Assembly: GCA_037349315.1 (NCBI GenBank)
Contig: JBAIAC010000160.1
Coordinates: forward strand, 293,001-357,000
Length of the DNA: 64,000 bases
Direction: 5' to 3'
Source of the DNA: Chelydra serpentina
Taxonomy: Eukaryota > Chordata > Testudines > Chelydridae
The translations under genes were made by a program, and so were the position numbers. Below the pieces are notes generated by a model, which did no database searches, was not told the DNA's origin, and saw nothing but the letters and a program-made list of their open reading frames with translations. Below are positions 32,170 through 41,599 of the stretch, piece after piece. Positions within the stretch are counted from its first letter, which is position 1. Each line of letters begins with the position of its first letter.

Positions 32170-33480
32170 TTTCATTAGCCATGGAGCTTCCCCCACTTAC
32201 TTTGTCTCATTCACAGGGGAATTGACACACTAGGGTGATGAGAGTAAGTTCTCAACTCTGACATGCGGAGGTTGGCCCATAGATTGGGCAATGGACGGGT
32301 TTGAAGAGGAAAAGCTCTAAGAGTATAAAACCAGACAGTGTCCAGGGGCAGGTCTGGTACAACTCCTCAACAGGGAGCCATCTGGGGGAGGGGGTTTCAC
32401 TTGCTCTGTTAAATGTACCGAGAGGTATTTTACGATGAAGCTAACGCCATGGCTAACAGTTGACTGGCGTGTCCTGGGTTAAAGAGAGAACTGGACCCGG
32501 GGTGAACAGTCTGAAGTATTTGCGTTACCGTCACTGTCTGACCCCACTTCAGTTGGGAGCAGGTTGGTACGTTGCTGGGTGGAAGGCACAGACTCCTGGA
32601 GAGCAGGGGCCGCTGTTTCCCTGGCAGAGAGCCTGGCCCTTAGGAGACGTTCTTCACTTGCTGTTTTAAGCTATTCAATAAAATAACGGAGGAGCTACAA
32701 TGTCCGGCCCAAAATTTCAGCCCCTCTGGTGCAAAGACGCTATTTTAGGATCTAAACAGGAGGCTTCCGGCGCTAGGACACTGCCCAGAGAGCTCAGTGG
32801 GGGGTGTAAGAGCTGCTGACTCTGAGGGGCCTGGGCTAAGTCCACCTGCAGGTGGAAGTGCTTCGATTTATTTGATCGACAATGAGTACCAGCTACCGGG
32901 GAGAAGATTCAAACAGAGCCCCCAGGTCAGCCCCAAAGGAGAGTGGTTCTCGCTGCCCCACGTGTGGCAGGGAGCCTCTCAAGCCCATCACCGCACCCCC
33001 ACCCTGGACAGAAAAGAGCGCTGGCCCACGCACACTCGGACTCAGCTTTGCTTGTTTTCCTTCCACCCAGAACCCCCTTTCCTTCCTCTCCTGGGCTGCA
33101 AGTAGCCACCCCTGGGAAGCCGAGGGGCAGGCACAGGATTCTACCTCCCAGCAGCCAACAGCACCTCCACGGGCTTTGACAGAATGAACGGTGGCGCTCG
33201 ACTAACCCCACAGAGCCGCTTAGATTCTGCCCTGCCTTCCTCAACACGACCTTCCTCCTTTGCCCCATTCCCCACTCACTTCCTCCAAGTCACACAAGGG
33301 AGGCCAGGAGGGAGACCGGCCTCCCTAGGCCAACCTCCAAGGGCTGAGGAGGCCAAGCTACAAGGCTCCAAGAGGTGACTGGCCGAGATCCTCCAGCTTT
33401 CCCTGGCTGATGCTAAGGCGCTTTCTCAGCTCATTTCCCCACCCTCTGTCCTGCAGGGGTTGGGGTTATCCCAAGGACAG
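32170..33480. other. no tRNA; cassette flank in the right part
   Basis: 32170-32800 has nothing I recognise. 32810-32890 matches 21225-21290, and 33010-33480 matches 16960-17460 leading to a Val gene. Confidence 0.45.
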
Positions 33481-33545
33481 GCCAGTGGCAGAATGAGGAG
33501 TGTCTTGCGGGACAGCTAGGGGAGTGGGGAAAAAGTTAACTGTCA

Positions 33546-33618
33546 TGTTTCTGCCTGGTTTCGAACCAGGGACCTGTTGCGTGTTAGGCAAACGTGATAA
33601 CCACTACACCACAGAAAC
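33546..33618 (-). tRNA. tRNA-Val (AAC)
   Basis: 73 nt, acceptor GTTTCTG/CAGAAAC perfect, canonical TTCGAAA T loop. The anticodon AAC stem TTTGC/GCAAC has one mismatch at its outer pair. Followed on the right by a Tyr relic as in the other cassettes, but then by Phe instead of iMet. Confidence 0.88.
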
Positions 33619-33697
33619 TTCTTTCAAATGCCCACCACTTGGTTGGTGCTCACGCTGGCACACACCGATGGGCGAACCTGGAGAAAGTGGCAGCAGC

Positions 33698-33787
33698 CCT
33701 TCGAGAGATCAACTGGTAGAGCAAAAGACTGGAGCCGGAGCTCAGGAAGTCAACCTTCTCTTGCCCTTGTGACTCCAGCTTGAAGGA
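33698..33787 (+). pseudogene. tRNA-Tyr relic with intron, best copy
   Basis: Acceptor CCTTCGA pairs fully with TTGAAGG, the discriminator is A, and the D arm ends CTGGTAGAGC, all as in vertebrate tRNA-Tyr. The length of 90 nt fits an intron of about 17 nt. The anticodon loop reads GACTGGAGCC instead of GACTGTAG, and the T arm GCCCT/CCAGC with loop TGTGACT no longer folds. Five copies share these defects, so the gene died before duplication. Confidence 0.6.
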
Positions 33788-33955
33788 GAGCTTCTTTTCC
33801 TTCCCCTTGCTGAGAAAGAGCAAGAGAAGGAAAGCAAAGGTGGGCACAAGGCCCCACTGTCTTTCCCTGCTGGGGAGCCTGAAATGAGGGACTCGTGGTG
33901 GGTAGAGGTACCACTGCGCTTCGAGAAAACAGCCCACCCCTGCACACAAAGAGCA

Positions 33956-34028
33956 TGCCGAAGCCCAGGATTGAACCAGGGACCTTTAGATCTTCAGTCT
34001 AGCGCTCTCCCAACTGAGCTACTTCGGC
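33956..34028 (-). tRNA. tRNA-Phe (GAA)
   Basis: 73 nt. Acceptor GCCGAAG/CTTCGGC is perfect, with discriminator A. D arm GCTCAGTTGGGAGAGC, anticodon stem CTAGA/TCTAA around GAA, T arm CCTGG/CCTGG-like around TTCAATC. Downstream on the minus strand is a T4 in GGCTGTTTTC. The only clean Phe gene of five Phe-type loci. Confidence 0.92.
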
Positions 34029-34379
34029 CCCTACAGGACACCTTTCTCGCCTGCCGCTTCTCTCTCCGGGCTGTTTTTGTCAGCCATGGCACACAAAAAG
34101 GACGTCATTGTGAGCGGCCCATGGAGGGAAGCTGAATTTTGTTTCCTGCCTTGCTCAGCTTGACTTGCTCCCTCACCCCATTCCTGCCTTAGTTCCTGGG
34201 TTACCTGGTGGCTGAAGGCGACTGGGGCCCAGTGGCACGGGGAGGAATTTGGGCAGCTAGACCCCAGCAGCAAGAGTCCTGCCGCCACTTGCCACCCAAC
34301 CCTGTTCTCCCGGCTTCAGCTACTGGCAGTTTCTTACATCAGAGACACTGTCCCCAAGCAGGACTAATGCTGAGACCTG

Positions 34380-34790
34380 GTGATCAGTGAACTCAGATCT
34401 GTTGGGCTGCAGCAAGACTCGAAATTGAGTCTCAATCAGCTCGGTTGTTACACGGCGAAGACCAAAAGGGTCAAATGGTGCCTGGGCCCCTTAAGAAGAA
34501 CCCAGCCCAACAAGTACCAGCACTTGGCTCTCCCCTCTCTCAACTCCACTTAGCATTGTTTGGAGTCAATCCTTGCCTCTGTCAGCCTGGGGGACGGGGA
34601 GACCAACCCTGAACAAGGGCTCCAGTGGCGCAATGGGTTAGCGCACAGTACTTATACGGCAGTGCTGAGCGGAGACATGCTGAGGTTGTGAGTTTGAACC
34701 TCACCTGGAGCACTGGTTTTCATTAACCCAATGGCTTTGCCCACTTCTTTGGCCCCATGGACCCTAGAATTCCATCCCAGGGGACACTGG
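34380..34790 (+). repeat. Ile-tRNA cassette, copy 2
   Basis: Partner of 2050-2460; see there. It lies in the spacer of the Tyr-Phe palindrome. Confidence 0.75.
34619..34712 (+). tRNA. tRNA-Ile (TAT), with 20-nt intron
   Basis: Acceptor GCTCCAG/CTGGAGC is perfect, with discriminator A. D arm GGCGCAATGGGTTAGCGC. Anticodon TAT at 34653-34655, inferred intron 34657-34676, and stem CAGTA/TGCTG restored across it. The T arm GTGAG/CTCAC encloses TTTGAAC, with the conserved C changed to T. It decodes the rare AUA codon, and the intron must be removed by the tRNA splicing endonuclease. T4 follows. Confidence 0.86.
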
Positions 34791-34799
34791 GGGGGGGAG

Positions 34800-35450
34800 G
34801 AATCAAAAATGCCCCTTCACTTATCACCTCCTCTGCAGAGTGCAGCTCAGACACCACAAACCTACAATCCTTCCTCCCTCACCAGCCCCTCTGCCAGGAT
34901 CTCTCAAGCAGAGCCCAGAGCGCTGCCCATCCTTTGAGCCCCCTGACACCCTCTCAATCTTTGCTCCCCAACCCTCCTTTCTACATGTGAAAATCCCCAT
35001 CGGGGAGGGAGAGGAGCAGGGAGCCAGCAGTCTCTGTGGCAGAATTATCTACGGCAGCGCGCTGAGTGGTTGGGGGGCTGAGCTACACCCCTTCGGAGCT
35101 TTTCAGGGGTGAGATTTTGATGAATTGCAACACAAAGAAAATCTCTCCTGTTCGGGCCTGTTTGTCACCTTTTGCCCTTGTGCCCCCTCAGCCTCTGTTC
35201 CTCCAGATAGGGGAGGTGCAGAGACAAGCCCCAGGCTTTCTGTCACAAAGTCTGTACCCACCTCTGAAATATTGCAACTGGGAGAGTATGGCTCCCAATT
35301 CTCCCATAGAGGGATTGCAAGAGCGGCTACCCAGTTAGGCCTGGGTGTGTCAGAGATCCAGGCTATAGGGGGCAGGTGACCCAGGGCCTATAACGTCCCT
35401 GCCTGAGGGGAGGTCAATGCATGTAGTGGGCTGTGAGCACCACAGGTTTT
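34800..35450. other. no gene recognised
   Basis: Palindrome spacer sequence right of the Ile gene. No tRNA and no named repeat. Confidence 0.45.
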
Positions 35451-35627
35451 TACCCTGTCCAGGTAACCCAGGAACTAAGGCAGGAATGGGGTGAGGAAGC
35501 AAATCAAGCTGAGCAAGGCAAGAAAAAAAATTCATCTTCCCTCCATGGGCCGCTCGCAATGACGTCGTTTTTGTGTGCCATGGCTGACAAACACATCCCG
35601 GACAGAGAAGCAGCAGGTCAAAAAGGT

Positions 35628-35699
35628 GCAGAAGTAGTTAGTGGGGAAAGTGTTAGATTGAAGATCTAGAGGTCCCAGGTTCAATCCCAGGCTTTGGCA
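35628..35699 (+). pseudogene. tRNA-Phe (GAA) pseudogene
   Basis: GAA anticodon is kept in TTAGA-like/TCTAG stems. The D arm is broken (GTTAGTGGGGAAAGT), the acceptor GCAGAAG/CTTTGGC has a mismatch, and the T stem CCAGG/CCAGG has a central A-A. Mirror copy of the intact Phe at 33956. Confidence 0.7.
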
Positions 35700-35870
35700 T
35701 GTGCTTTGTGTTCACGGGTGGGCTGTTTTCTCGAAGTGCAGGGGTACCTTTATGCACCACGAGTCCCTCCTGTCAGGATCCCCAGCAGAAAAAGACAGTG
35801 GGGGCTTGTGCCCACCTGGGCTTTCCGTCTTCTCTTGCTCTTTCTCAGCAAGGGGAAGGAAAAGAAGCTC

Positions 35871-35960
35871 TCCTTCAAGCTGGAGTCACAAGGGCAAGAG
35901 AAGGTTGACTTCCTGAGCGCTGGTTCCAGACCTTTGCTCTACCAGCTGACCCCTTGAAGA
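35871..35960 (-). pseudogene. tRNA-Tyr relic
   Basis: Mirror copy of 33698-33787 with further substitutions (5' end TCTTCAA). Same lost anticodon. Confidence 0.5.
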
Positions 35961-35989
35961 GCTGCCACCACTTTCCCCACCCACTAGGA

Positions 35990-36216
35990 GTGGTAAGTCA
36001 CCTGGTGTCACTGTTGCTCTCTGAGAGAGATGCTGCATTACCCATGTGGAGATATGCCTCTCTCATAGAGCTGGAAGGACTTTGATTCCTGCTTTCATTG
36101 GCAGGACCAAGTACTGCCCCCTGATAGATTTTTGCCCCAAATGGTTCCCTCAAGGATTGAACTCACAACGCTGAGTTTAGCAGGCCAATGCTCAAACCAC
36201 TGAGCTATCCCTCCCT
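35990..36216 (-). mobile_element. tRNA-derived turtle SINE
   Basis: Minus strand starts AGGGAGGGATAGCTCAGTGG (the pol III promoter head), has box B GAGTTCAATCC, then GGGGGCAGTACTTGGTCC and CCTTCCAGCTCTATGAG. The far tail (CTCTCTCAGAGAGCAACAG) is the same sequence as the unit of the 57-bp minisatellites at 37671 and 52864. Confidence 0.7.
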
Positions 36217-36543
36217 CCTGACTGATAGTATAAATCATGGCCCCTGAATCTTGGGGGCGTGTGAGCCCGGGGGCCCCTCAGCACCATCTGCTGTGTGGGG
36301 TGGTGGAAAGCCCCAAAGGGCCCATTGTACCCCTGGGGAGGGGGAAACCCCAGGGGCCCACTCCCACTCTGGCCACTGCAGGGGAAGCCCTGGGGGGCCT
36401 GTGGGGCCGGGCTCTGCTGGGTGTTTATTCCTTCCTGTCATCGCTGTGGAAGTGTAAACAGAGAGAATTTGCTCCTCTTTTCTATGCGGAACAAATAAAG
36501 GCGGCTGAATTATTTCCAGGGCTGTAAGTAATAAAACAGAAAC

Positions 36544-36615
36544 TAGCAGAGGATGGTTTCGATCCATCGACCTCTGGGTTATGGGCCCAGCACGCTTCCG
36601 CTGCGCCACTCTGCT
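36544..36615 (-). tRNA. initiator tRNA-Met (CAT)
   Basis: 72 nt, matching the vertebrate initiator in every arm I can pair: AGCAGAG/CTCTGCT, CTGGG/CCCAG around CCCATAA, and GATGG/CCATC around ATCGAAA. T4 lies shortly downstream on the minus strand (GTTTTATTAC). The cleanest initiator copy. Confidence 0.94.
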
Positions 36616-36695
36616 CTGTGTGGAATGTACCTGCAGCATCTATTCACTGGGCAGCTGAGTTTGGCCAAGTAGGTTTTACTCCTGAAGGGATTCTG

Positions 36696-36723
36696 CCCAA
36701 AAAATAAAATAAAATAAAATAAA
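36696..36723 (+). repeat. AAAAT pentanucleotide repeat
   Basis: About five copies of AAAAT/AAATA. The mirror position in the right arm (about 37262-37285) is not expanded. Confidence 0.8.
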
Positions 36724-36773
36724 AATCTGTGCACAATATTTTTATTTGTCAATAAATAAATGTGGAGCCAGCA

Positions 36774-36890
36774 TAGGGTGACCAGATGTGCCGATTTTAT
36801 AGGGACAGTCCCGATTTTTGGGTCTTTTTTGTATATAGGCTCCTCTTAACTCCCACCCCCTGTCCCCCCGCCCCCGCCCCCGCCCCACAG
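36774..36890. mobile_element. 124-bp hAT-type family, truncated copy
   Basis: Starts TAGGGTGACCAGATGTGCC and follows the family to CCACCCCCTGTCC, then runs into a CCCCCG-rich tract. The second terminal repeat is missing. Confidence 0.6.
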
Positions 36891-37106
36891 ATTTATTTGT
36901 TCCCCTGCAAAAAAATGACTTTCTTATGGGGAAGCAAAGGGAAGCCACAAGCGTGGTCATGTGTCCCTCCCCAACAACGCGGGCATGTCATTGCAGAAAG
37001 GTGAAGCCTCACCACTGGGTCTGTGTCCCGGGGGAGGGGGCTGCAGGGTGATCTCCCATCTCTGTGCATCCGGTAGCCTGTGCTCCCCACTGCCATGCTG
37101 GAGGCT

Positions 37107-37230
37107 TAGGGTGACCAGACAGCGCGTGTAAAAAATCGGGACAGGGGGTGGGGGTTAAGAGGAGCCTATATAAAAAAAAGACCCCAAAATCGGGACTGTC
37201 CGTATCAAATCGGGACATCTGGTCACCCTA
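37107..37230. mobile_element. 124-bp hAT-type element, complete
   Basis: The ends TAGGGTGACCAGAC and TCTGGTCACCCTA are flanked by perfect 8-bp duplications TGGAGGCT (37099-37106 and 37231-37238). The middle carries AATCGGGACAGGGGG and AATCGGGACTGTCC motifs in inverted arrangement. Complete copies at 53660 and 57745 are also exactly 124 bp. Confidence 0.82.
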
Positions 37231-37323
37231 TGGAGGCTCCACATTTATTTACTGACAAATAAATTTTGCATTATTTTAAAATATTACTCACAGACACACA
37301 AACACACCCACAAGCACACAAAG

Positions 37324-37395
37324 AGCAGAGTGGCGCAGCGGAAGCATGCTGGGCCCATAACCCAGAGGTCGATGGGTTGAAACCATCCTCTGCTA
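37324..37395 (+). tRNA. initiator tRNA-Met (CAT), variant T loop
   Basis: Acceptor, D and anticodon arms are perfect initiator. The T loop reads GTTGAAA instead of ATCGAAA, changing the A54 mark and the conserved C of box B. T runs downstream are weak (TTCTGTTG). May be poorly transcribed; its mirror at 36544 is intact. Confidence 0.75.
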
Positions 37396-37670
37396 GCTTC
37401 TGTTGTATTACTTACAGCCCTGGAAATGATTCAGCCGTCTTGTTTTGTTCCGCATAGAAAAGAGCAAATTCTCTCTGTTTACACTTCCACAGCGATGACA
37501 GGAAGGAATAAACACCCAGCAGAGTCCGGCCCTACAGGCCCCCCGGGGCTTCCCCTGCAGTGGCCAGAGTGGGAGCGGGCCCCTGGGGCTTCCCCCTCCC
37601 GAGGGGTACAATGGGCGCTTTGGGGCTTCCCACCACCCCACACAGCAGATGGTGCTGAGGGACCCCCAGT

Positions 37671-38077
37671 GACAGTGGGTGGCCACGTGGGGTAATGCAC
37701 ACAGCGTCTCTCAGAGAGCAACAGTGACACCGGGTGGCCACGTGGGGTAATGCACACAGCGTCTCTCTCAGAGAGCAACAGTGACACTGGGTGGCCACGT
37801 GGGGTAATGCACACAGCGTCTCTCTCAGAGAGCGACAGTGACACCGGTTGCCCACGTGGGGTAATGCACACAGCGTCTCTCTCAGAGACCAACAGTGACA
37901 CCAGGTGGCCATGTGGGGAAATGCACACAGCATCTCTCTGAGAGAGCAACAGTGACACCAGGTGGCCACGTGGGGTAACACACACAGCATCTCTCTCAGA
38001 GAGCAACAGTGACACTGGGTGGCCACGTGGGGTAATGCACACAGCGTCTCTCTCAGAGAGCAACAGTGACACCGGGT
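37671..38077 (+). repeat. 57-bp minisatellite, array 1
   Basis: Seven units of mostly 57 bp (one of 55). The core is GGCCACGTGGGGTAATGCAC followed by ACAGCGTCTCTCTCAGAG and AGCAACAGTGACACC. Six units contain the palindrome CACGTG; one has CATGTG. Because 57 is a multiple of three, long false open frames arise on both strands. Confidence 0.88.
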
Positions 38078-38140
38078 ATATATATTATATATATATTTAT
38101 ACGCAACTCCCCATAAAGCCTTATGGGGTACACTGTCACA
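38078..38140. mobile_element. TA tract and LTR-end scrap
   Basis: A TATATATTATATATA run is followed by CCCCATAAAGCCTTATGGGG and ACACTGTCACA, which resembles the reverse complement of the start of the solo LTR at 14995. Confidence 0.5.
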
Positions 38141-38880
38141 CACCCCTCCACCCACACAAACACACCCCACACACCCCTACACCTCTCCTGGTGCTGGGAG
38201 GGGAACAGGGGAAAGGACAAAAGAAGTAAGAGATGAAGAGAAAGGAGGGAGGGATGGAGGAAAAGGTCAAACAAAAAGGACAAACCCTAATGTCCCCAGT
38301 GATTCTGAGGGACAAAATCCCAAGTGGGGAATAAAATTCTGCCACCTGAAGCTACTGTTTTCCATGCCGAGAATTCAGCTGGCACCAGATGGATCAGACT
38401 GAACAGGTTCCAAACCTCTCGGAGGCTCTTACCGTCTAACCAGGGACGTCTGTTTTCTAGGAAAGTGCGTAAAAGGAAAGGAGAAAACTCCAAAGAGGTT
38501 CCTCCTCGCGCTCACGTACGTGAACCCTAATACTCTCTCAGTCCTCCCAGAGAGACCTCGACAAGGAGACTTGCTGAAGCAAAGCCACGGGGGTCTCTGA
38601 GGTTTCCCTGGCCTGGCCTGGCCTGGCTGATGTCAGCATCTCTCTGTGAGGTCACCGCCTCCCCACCACCTTTGACCAATAGGCTGAGGTCCTGCAAATG
38701 GCCTTTGTGATGTCACTGCCACACCCACCCCTCCCCTGCCGTGCTAATGTCCTGCCGCTGGCCAGACACTTGGGAGGTTTGAGCTACTCCCTGTGGATCA
38801 CCCCACTCAATGAGTGTTCATTCTAGGAAGCAAGCCGGCTAGACAGTAAAACATCAGAGGCTGCTCCCAGTGCTCCACTC
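38141..38880. other. no gene recognised
   Basis: Single-copy in this window. No tRNA, no named repeat. A CCTGG pentamer repeats four times near 38610-38630. Confidence 0.45.
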
Positions 38881-38884
38881 AGTT

Positions 38885-39215
38885 TTTCAGAAATTAGTAG
38901 ACTTTATGGTCAGAAGAGACCATTAGAGCATCTAATCTGACCCCCTGCATCTCACAGGCCTCCTGTGTACCACAAGAGCTACTTGTTGGGCAAACACATT
39001 CCAGAAAGGCATCTAGTCTTCATTAAATGACACCAAGAGATGGAGAATCCACCACTTCCCTTGTTCCTGTGGTGAATCATCCTCGCTGTAGAATATTTCT
39101 GCCTTATTTGTAATTTGTCTCTTTTTACTTTCCAGCCATTGGGTCTTGTTATGGCTTTCTCTGCTAGATTAAAGAGCCCTTTAATACCCAATATTTTCCT
39201 CTCCATTAAGGAACT
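38885..39215 (-). mobile_element. CR1-like 3' region, diverged
   Basis: GACTTTATGGTCAGAAGAGACC, TCTAATCTGACCCCCTGC and the later TTTCCAGCCATTGG order fit an old CR1 subfamily in antisense. Confidence 0.5.
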
Positions 39216-39247
39216 TCAACACTGAGGAAGTAGCACGGGGTCACCAT

Positions 39248-39321
39248 TGTCCCTGGGTGGGCTCGAACCACCAGCCTTTCGGTTAACAGCCGAACGCGCT
39301 GACCCATTCTGCAGCAGAGAC
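39248..39321 (-). tRNA. tRNA-Asn (GTT)
   Basis: 74 nt. Acceptor GTCTCTG/CAGGGAC, anticodon stem TTCGG/CCGAA around GTT, and T arm GGTGG/CCACC-type around TTCGAGC with canonical box B. The D arm is weak: CTGCAGAATGGGTCAGCGC where most Asn genes have TGGCGCAATCGG, so box A is off consensus. No T4 close downstream. Identity is clear; activity is uncertain. Confidence 0.75.
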
Positions 39322-39445
39322 ACACAGACACAAGTCTGCTGTTACCAAGACTGCTGCCGAGCAGCCGGCGCCTCTGCCTGCCAGCGCTAGAGCTCACAGG
39401 GCGCTAGGCCGGACGCTGGAGGCTGGCTGTGGGGGTTGAAGACCC

Positions 39446-39517
39446 AACAGAGGGGCGCAGTGGAAGCGTGCTGGGCCCGTAACCCCGACATTGATGGATC
39501 AGAGCCATCCTATGCTA
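39446..39517 (+). pseudogene. initiator tRNA-Met pseudogene, anticodon CGT
   Basis: The frame of an initiator is clear (AACAGAG, GGCGCAGTGGAAGCG, CTGGGCCCGTAACC), but CAT has become CGT, the anticodon stem ends CCCCG, the T loop is ATCAGAG, and the acceptor has a mismatch. The flank GCTCTGGGCCTTCAAGCGAGG shows it came from the Val/iMet cassette. Confidence 0.75.
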
Positions 39518-39624
39518 GGCATGTGCTTGTTTCATTTGCTCTGGGCCTTCAAGCGAGGTGGTGACCAGCAGAAGTGGGATGAAAGTAAGAGGCAGGCCAG
39601 TGCATGGTGAGGGCCTCCAGTCCC

Positions 39625-40130
39625 ATAGACTTTAAGGTCAGAAGGGACCATTATGACCATCTAGTCTGACCTCCTGCACAATGCAGGCCACAGAATCTCA
39701 CCCACCCACTCCTGCAATAATCCTCTCAGCTACTGAAGTCCTCAAATCATGGTTTAAAGACTTCAAGGTGCAGAGAATCCTCCAGCAAGTGACCCGTGCC
39801 CCATGCTGCAGCGGAAGGCAAAAAACCTCCAGGGCCTCTGCCAATCTACCCTGGAGTAACATTCCTTCCTGACCCCAAATGTGGCGATCAGCTGAACCCT
39901 GAGCATGTGGGAAAGACTCACCAGCCAGATACCCAGGAAAAAGTTCTCTGTAGTAACTTCTAACATCCCATCATTGGTCCTATTTACCACTGATAATGAA
40001 AGGTCAGTTAATTGCCAAGTTCATGTTATCCCATGAAACCATCCCCTCCGTAAATTTATCTAGCTTAATCTTGAAGCCAGGTAGGTCTTTTGCCCCCACT
40101 GCTTCCCTTGGAACGCAGTATTTCTGACAG
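39625..40130 (-). mobile_element. CR1 3' region, antisense
   Basis: GACCTCCTGCACAATGCAGG, CCACCCACTCCTGCAATAA, CTGACCCCAAATGTGGCG and CCCATGAAACCATCCCC follow the turtle CR1 order over about 500 bp. The longest CR1 piece in the window; no ORF2 remains. Confidence 0.75.
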
Positions 40131-40153
40131 TCGCCAATAACAGGTGCCTTAAA

Positions 40154-40227
40154 AGCGACCACTGGGAGTTGAACCTAGGATCTCTTGTTTACAAAACAGG
40201 TGTTTTATCTAGCTAAGCCATGGTGCC
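40154..40227 (-). pseudogene. tRNA-Thr (TGT) pseudogene
   Basis: Minus strand GGCACCA, GCTTAGCTAGATAAAAC, CCTGTTTTGTAAACAAG, CTAGGTTCAACTCCCAG. The acceptor 3' side TGGTCGC fails to pair at two places, and the D arm is broken. Left end of a truncated Thr cassette (40150-40450). Confidence 0.7.
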
Positions 40228-40579
40228 TGCCCATGGCTGAGGGATGGGGTCTGCCCACACCTGATTCCCTGCCAGACCCGACCTGGGCCTGACAAGCGTT
40301 GCTTGTGTTTGGATTCTGCAAAGCAGAGGAGCAGGTGACGTTTTCCTTGCAAGCTGTGTGTGTGTGTGAATCCTTGGCCAAATCTGCACTACAAAGTTAT
40401 TGCAGCATCATTATATTGCTCAGGTGTGTGAAAAACACATGACGCTCCCTCGGTCGCCTCCTTTTGGCTGGTGCACACACGGCAACGCCACGTCTGGTGA
40501 CAAAACTGCCCTCTGTTGGCGACAAAATAAAAACACCTCGATGAGAGGCCTGGAGCTTTTTGCAGCAAACTCAGAGTGA

Positions 40580-41430
40580 CACATACCCAGCCCCCCACAC
40601 CCCAGTCCTGACTCCTGCACCCCCCTCAGACCCCATCCCCCAGTCCTGACTCCTCCACCCCCCCACATCCCCACCCCCAGCACCAAACAGGAGCTCCTGT
40701 ACACCCCTCCCAGATTCCTACCTGCCCCCCTCGCACCAAACGGGATCTGCCCCAGGTCAGTGCTCCACACCACAACCTCCTGCCCCAACCCTGAGTCCCG
40801 TCCCTCACCCTGGCTCCTGGACAGACCCTGCACCCCAACCCCCAGTCTGCTCCTGCCCCCGAACTCCCTCCCAGACCCGGCACCCCCAGCCCTGTGCTCA
40901 GTGCACCCCCACCCTCAGCTCAGTGCAGAGAGAGACGCAGAGAATGGGCTAGACCCAGGGAGAAGGTAGGTACCCGCTCTATGTGGGCAGGGGTGGGGTG
41001 GGGGATCCTGTTTACCCCTCCCCAGCCCTTCTGCGCTTGCAGTTTACCCCCGGCCCCTCCCTTGCTCCAGGGACCAACCCTAGCTCCCGCCCCACTGTGC
41101 TATTGACCCAGCCCCTGCCTTGCTCCAATCAGCAGGGACTAATCCTCCCCCCATGTCCCACTGTGCTCATCTGGCCCCAGGCCCCTGCCTCGCTCCAGCT
41201 GGGGACCAATCCTCCTCCCCCCCAATGCCCCACAGTGCTCTTGCCCCTGGCCCCTTCATTCCACAGGGCGGCCCAGAAATATGTTTGGCACCAGGCCCAC
41301 AAAAACTAACCCAGCTCTGGATACCAGACTGGGATGGGGATTGCATTGGCCTTTATTTGTATTCCCAATGGCATTTCTGTCTCTGGTTTCATTTTTCTTT
41401 GTCGAATGGTGTTTTCTCCTGGATCTGAGA
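40580..41430 (+). repeat. C-rich block, direct partner 54550-55400
   Basis: Begins ACATACCCAGCCCC and runs through imperfect CCCTGACTCCTGCACC-type repeats to CTCCTGGATCTGAGATTTAA. The copy at 54550 is collinear, with small gaps. Long frames here come from low-complexity C-rich sequence. Confidence 0.7.
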
Positions 41431-41512
41431 TTTAACTAGAAAAAGACTTTTTTGCCTTTGTTTTACCTGCCTGCTCGCTCTTGCGGTGGAAGGGGGCAGC
41501 TACACTCACTGA

Positions 41513-41577
41513 ACTGGGCTAGTTTAGTCAGTAAAGCATCCAGCTCTTAGTCTGGGGTTTGACCCCATGTCTGGGCT
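41513..41577 (+). pseudogene. tRNA-Lys (CTT) pseudogene
   Basis: D arm TAGTTTAGTCAGTAAAGC and stem CCAG/CTGG around CTCTTAG recall Lys-CTT. About seven bases of the variable region and T stem are deleted, leaving 65 nt. The acceptor starts with A against C. Confidence 0.55.
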
Positions 41578-41599
41578 CTCAGCTTTATAAGTTGCCTTG

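Larger units (their letters stand above)
33690..34210 (+). repeat. left arm of the Tyr-Phe palindrome
   Basis: Mirrored at 35450-35970: a Tyr relic(+) and Phe(-) here, Phe relic(+) and Tyr relic(-) there. The arms are about 500 bp and the spacer of 1.25 kb holds the Ile-TAT gene. The outer parts end at TTAGTTCCTGGGTTACC and its complement. Confidence 0.75.
35450..35970 (-). repeat. right arm of the Tyr-Phe palindrome
   Basis: Inverted copy of 33690-34210. Its Phe copy is decayed while that of the left arm is intact. Confidence 0.75.
36247..36970 (+). repeat. left arm of the iMet palindrome
   Basis: Mirrors about 36980-37690, with one iMet gene in each arm, transcribed toward the outside of the window's other half (36544 minus, 37324 plus). 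Shared marks include CCTTCCTGTCATCGCTGTGG, an AAATAAATGTGGAGCC motif and the 124-bp element. The sums of paired coordinates stay near 73,930-74,000, so the centre is near 36,980. Confidence 0.8.
36980..37690 (-). repeat. right arm of the iMet palindrome
   Basis: Inverted copy of the left arm, ending where the 57-bp minisatellite begins near 37671. Confidence 0.8.

Noticed and set aside
36130..36216. A tRNA gene on the minus strand (GATAGCTCAGTGG and box B)
   Set aside because: It is the head of a SINE, followed by the SINE body and tail, and does not form a full cloverleaf with paired acceptor.
37479..38170. Similar long frames over array 1
   Set aside because: Same cause; they also run through the tRNA palindrome flank and SINE-related sequence.
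40580..41310. Proline-rich open frames
   Set aside because: Low-complexity C-rich repeats; the paralog at 54550 has gaps that break the same frames.
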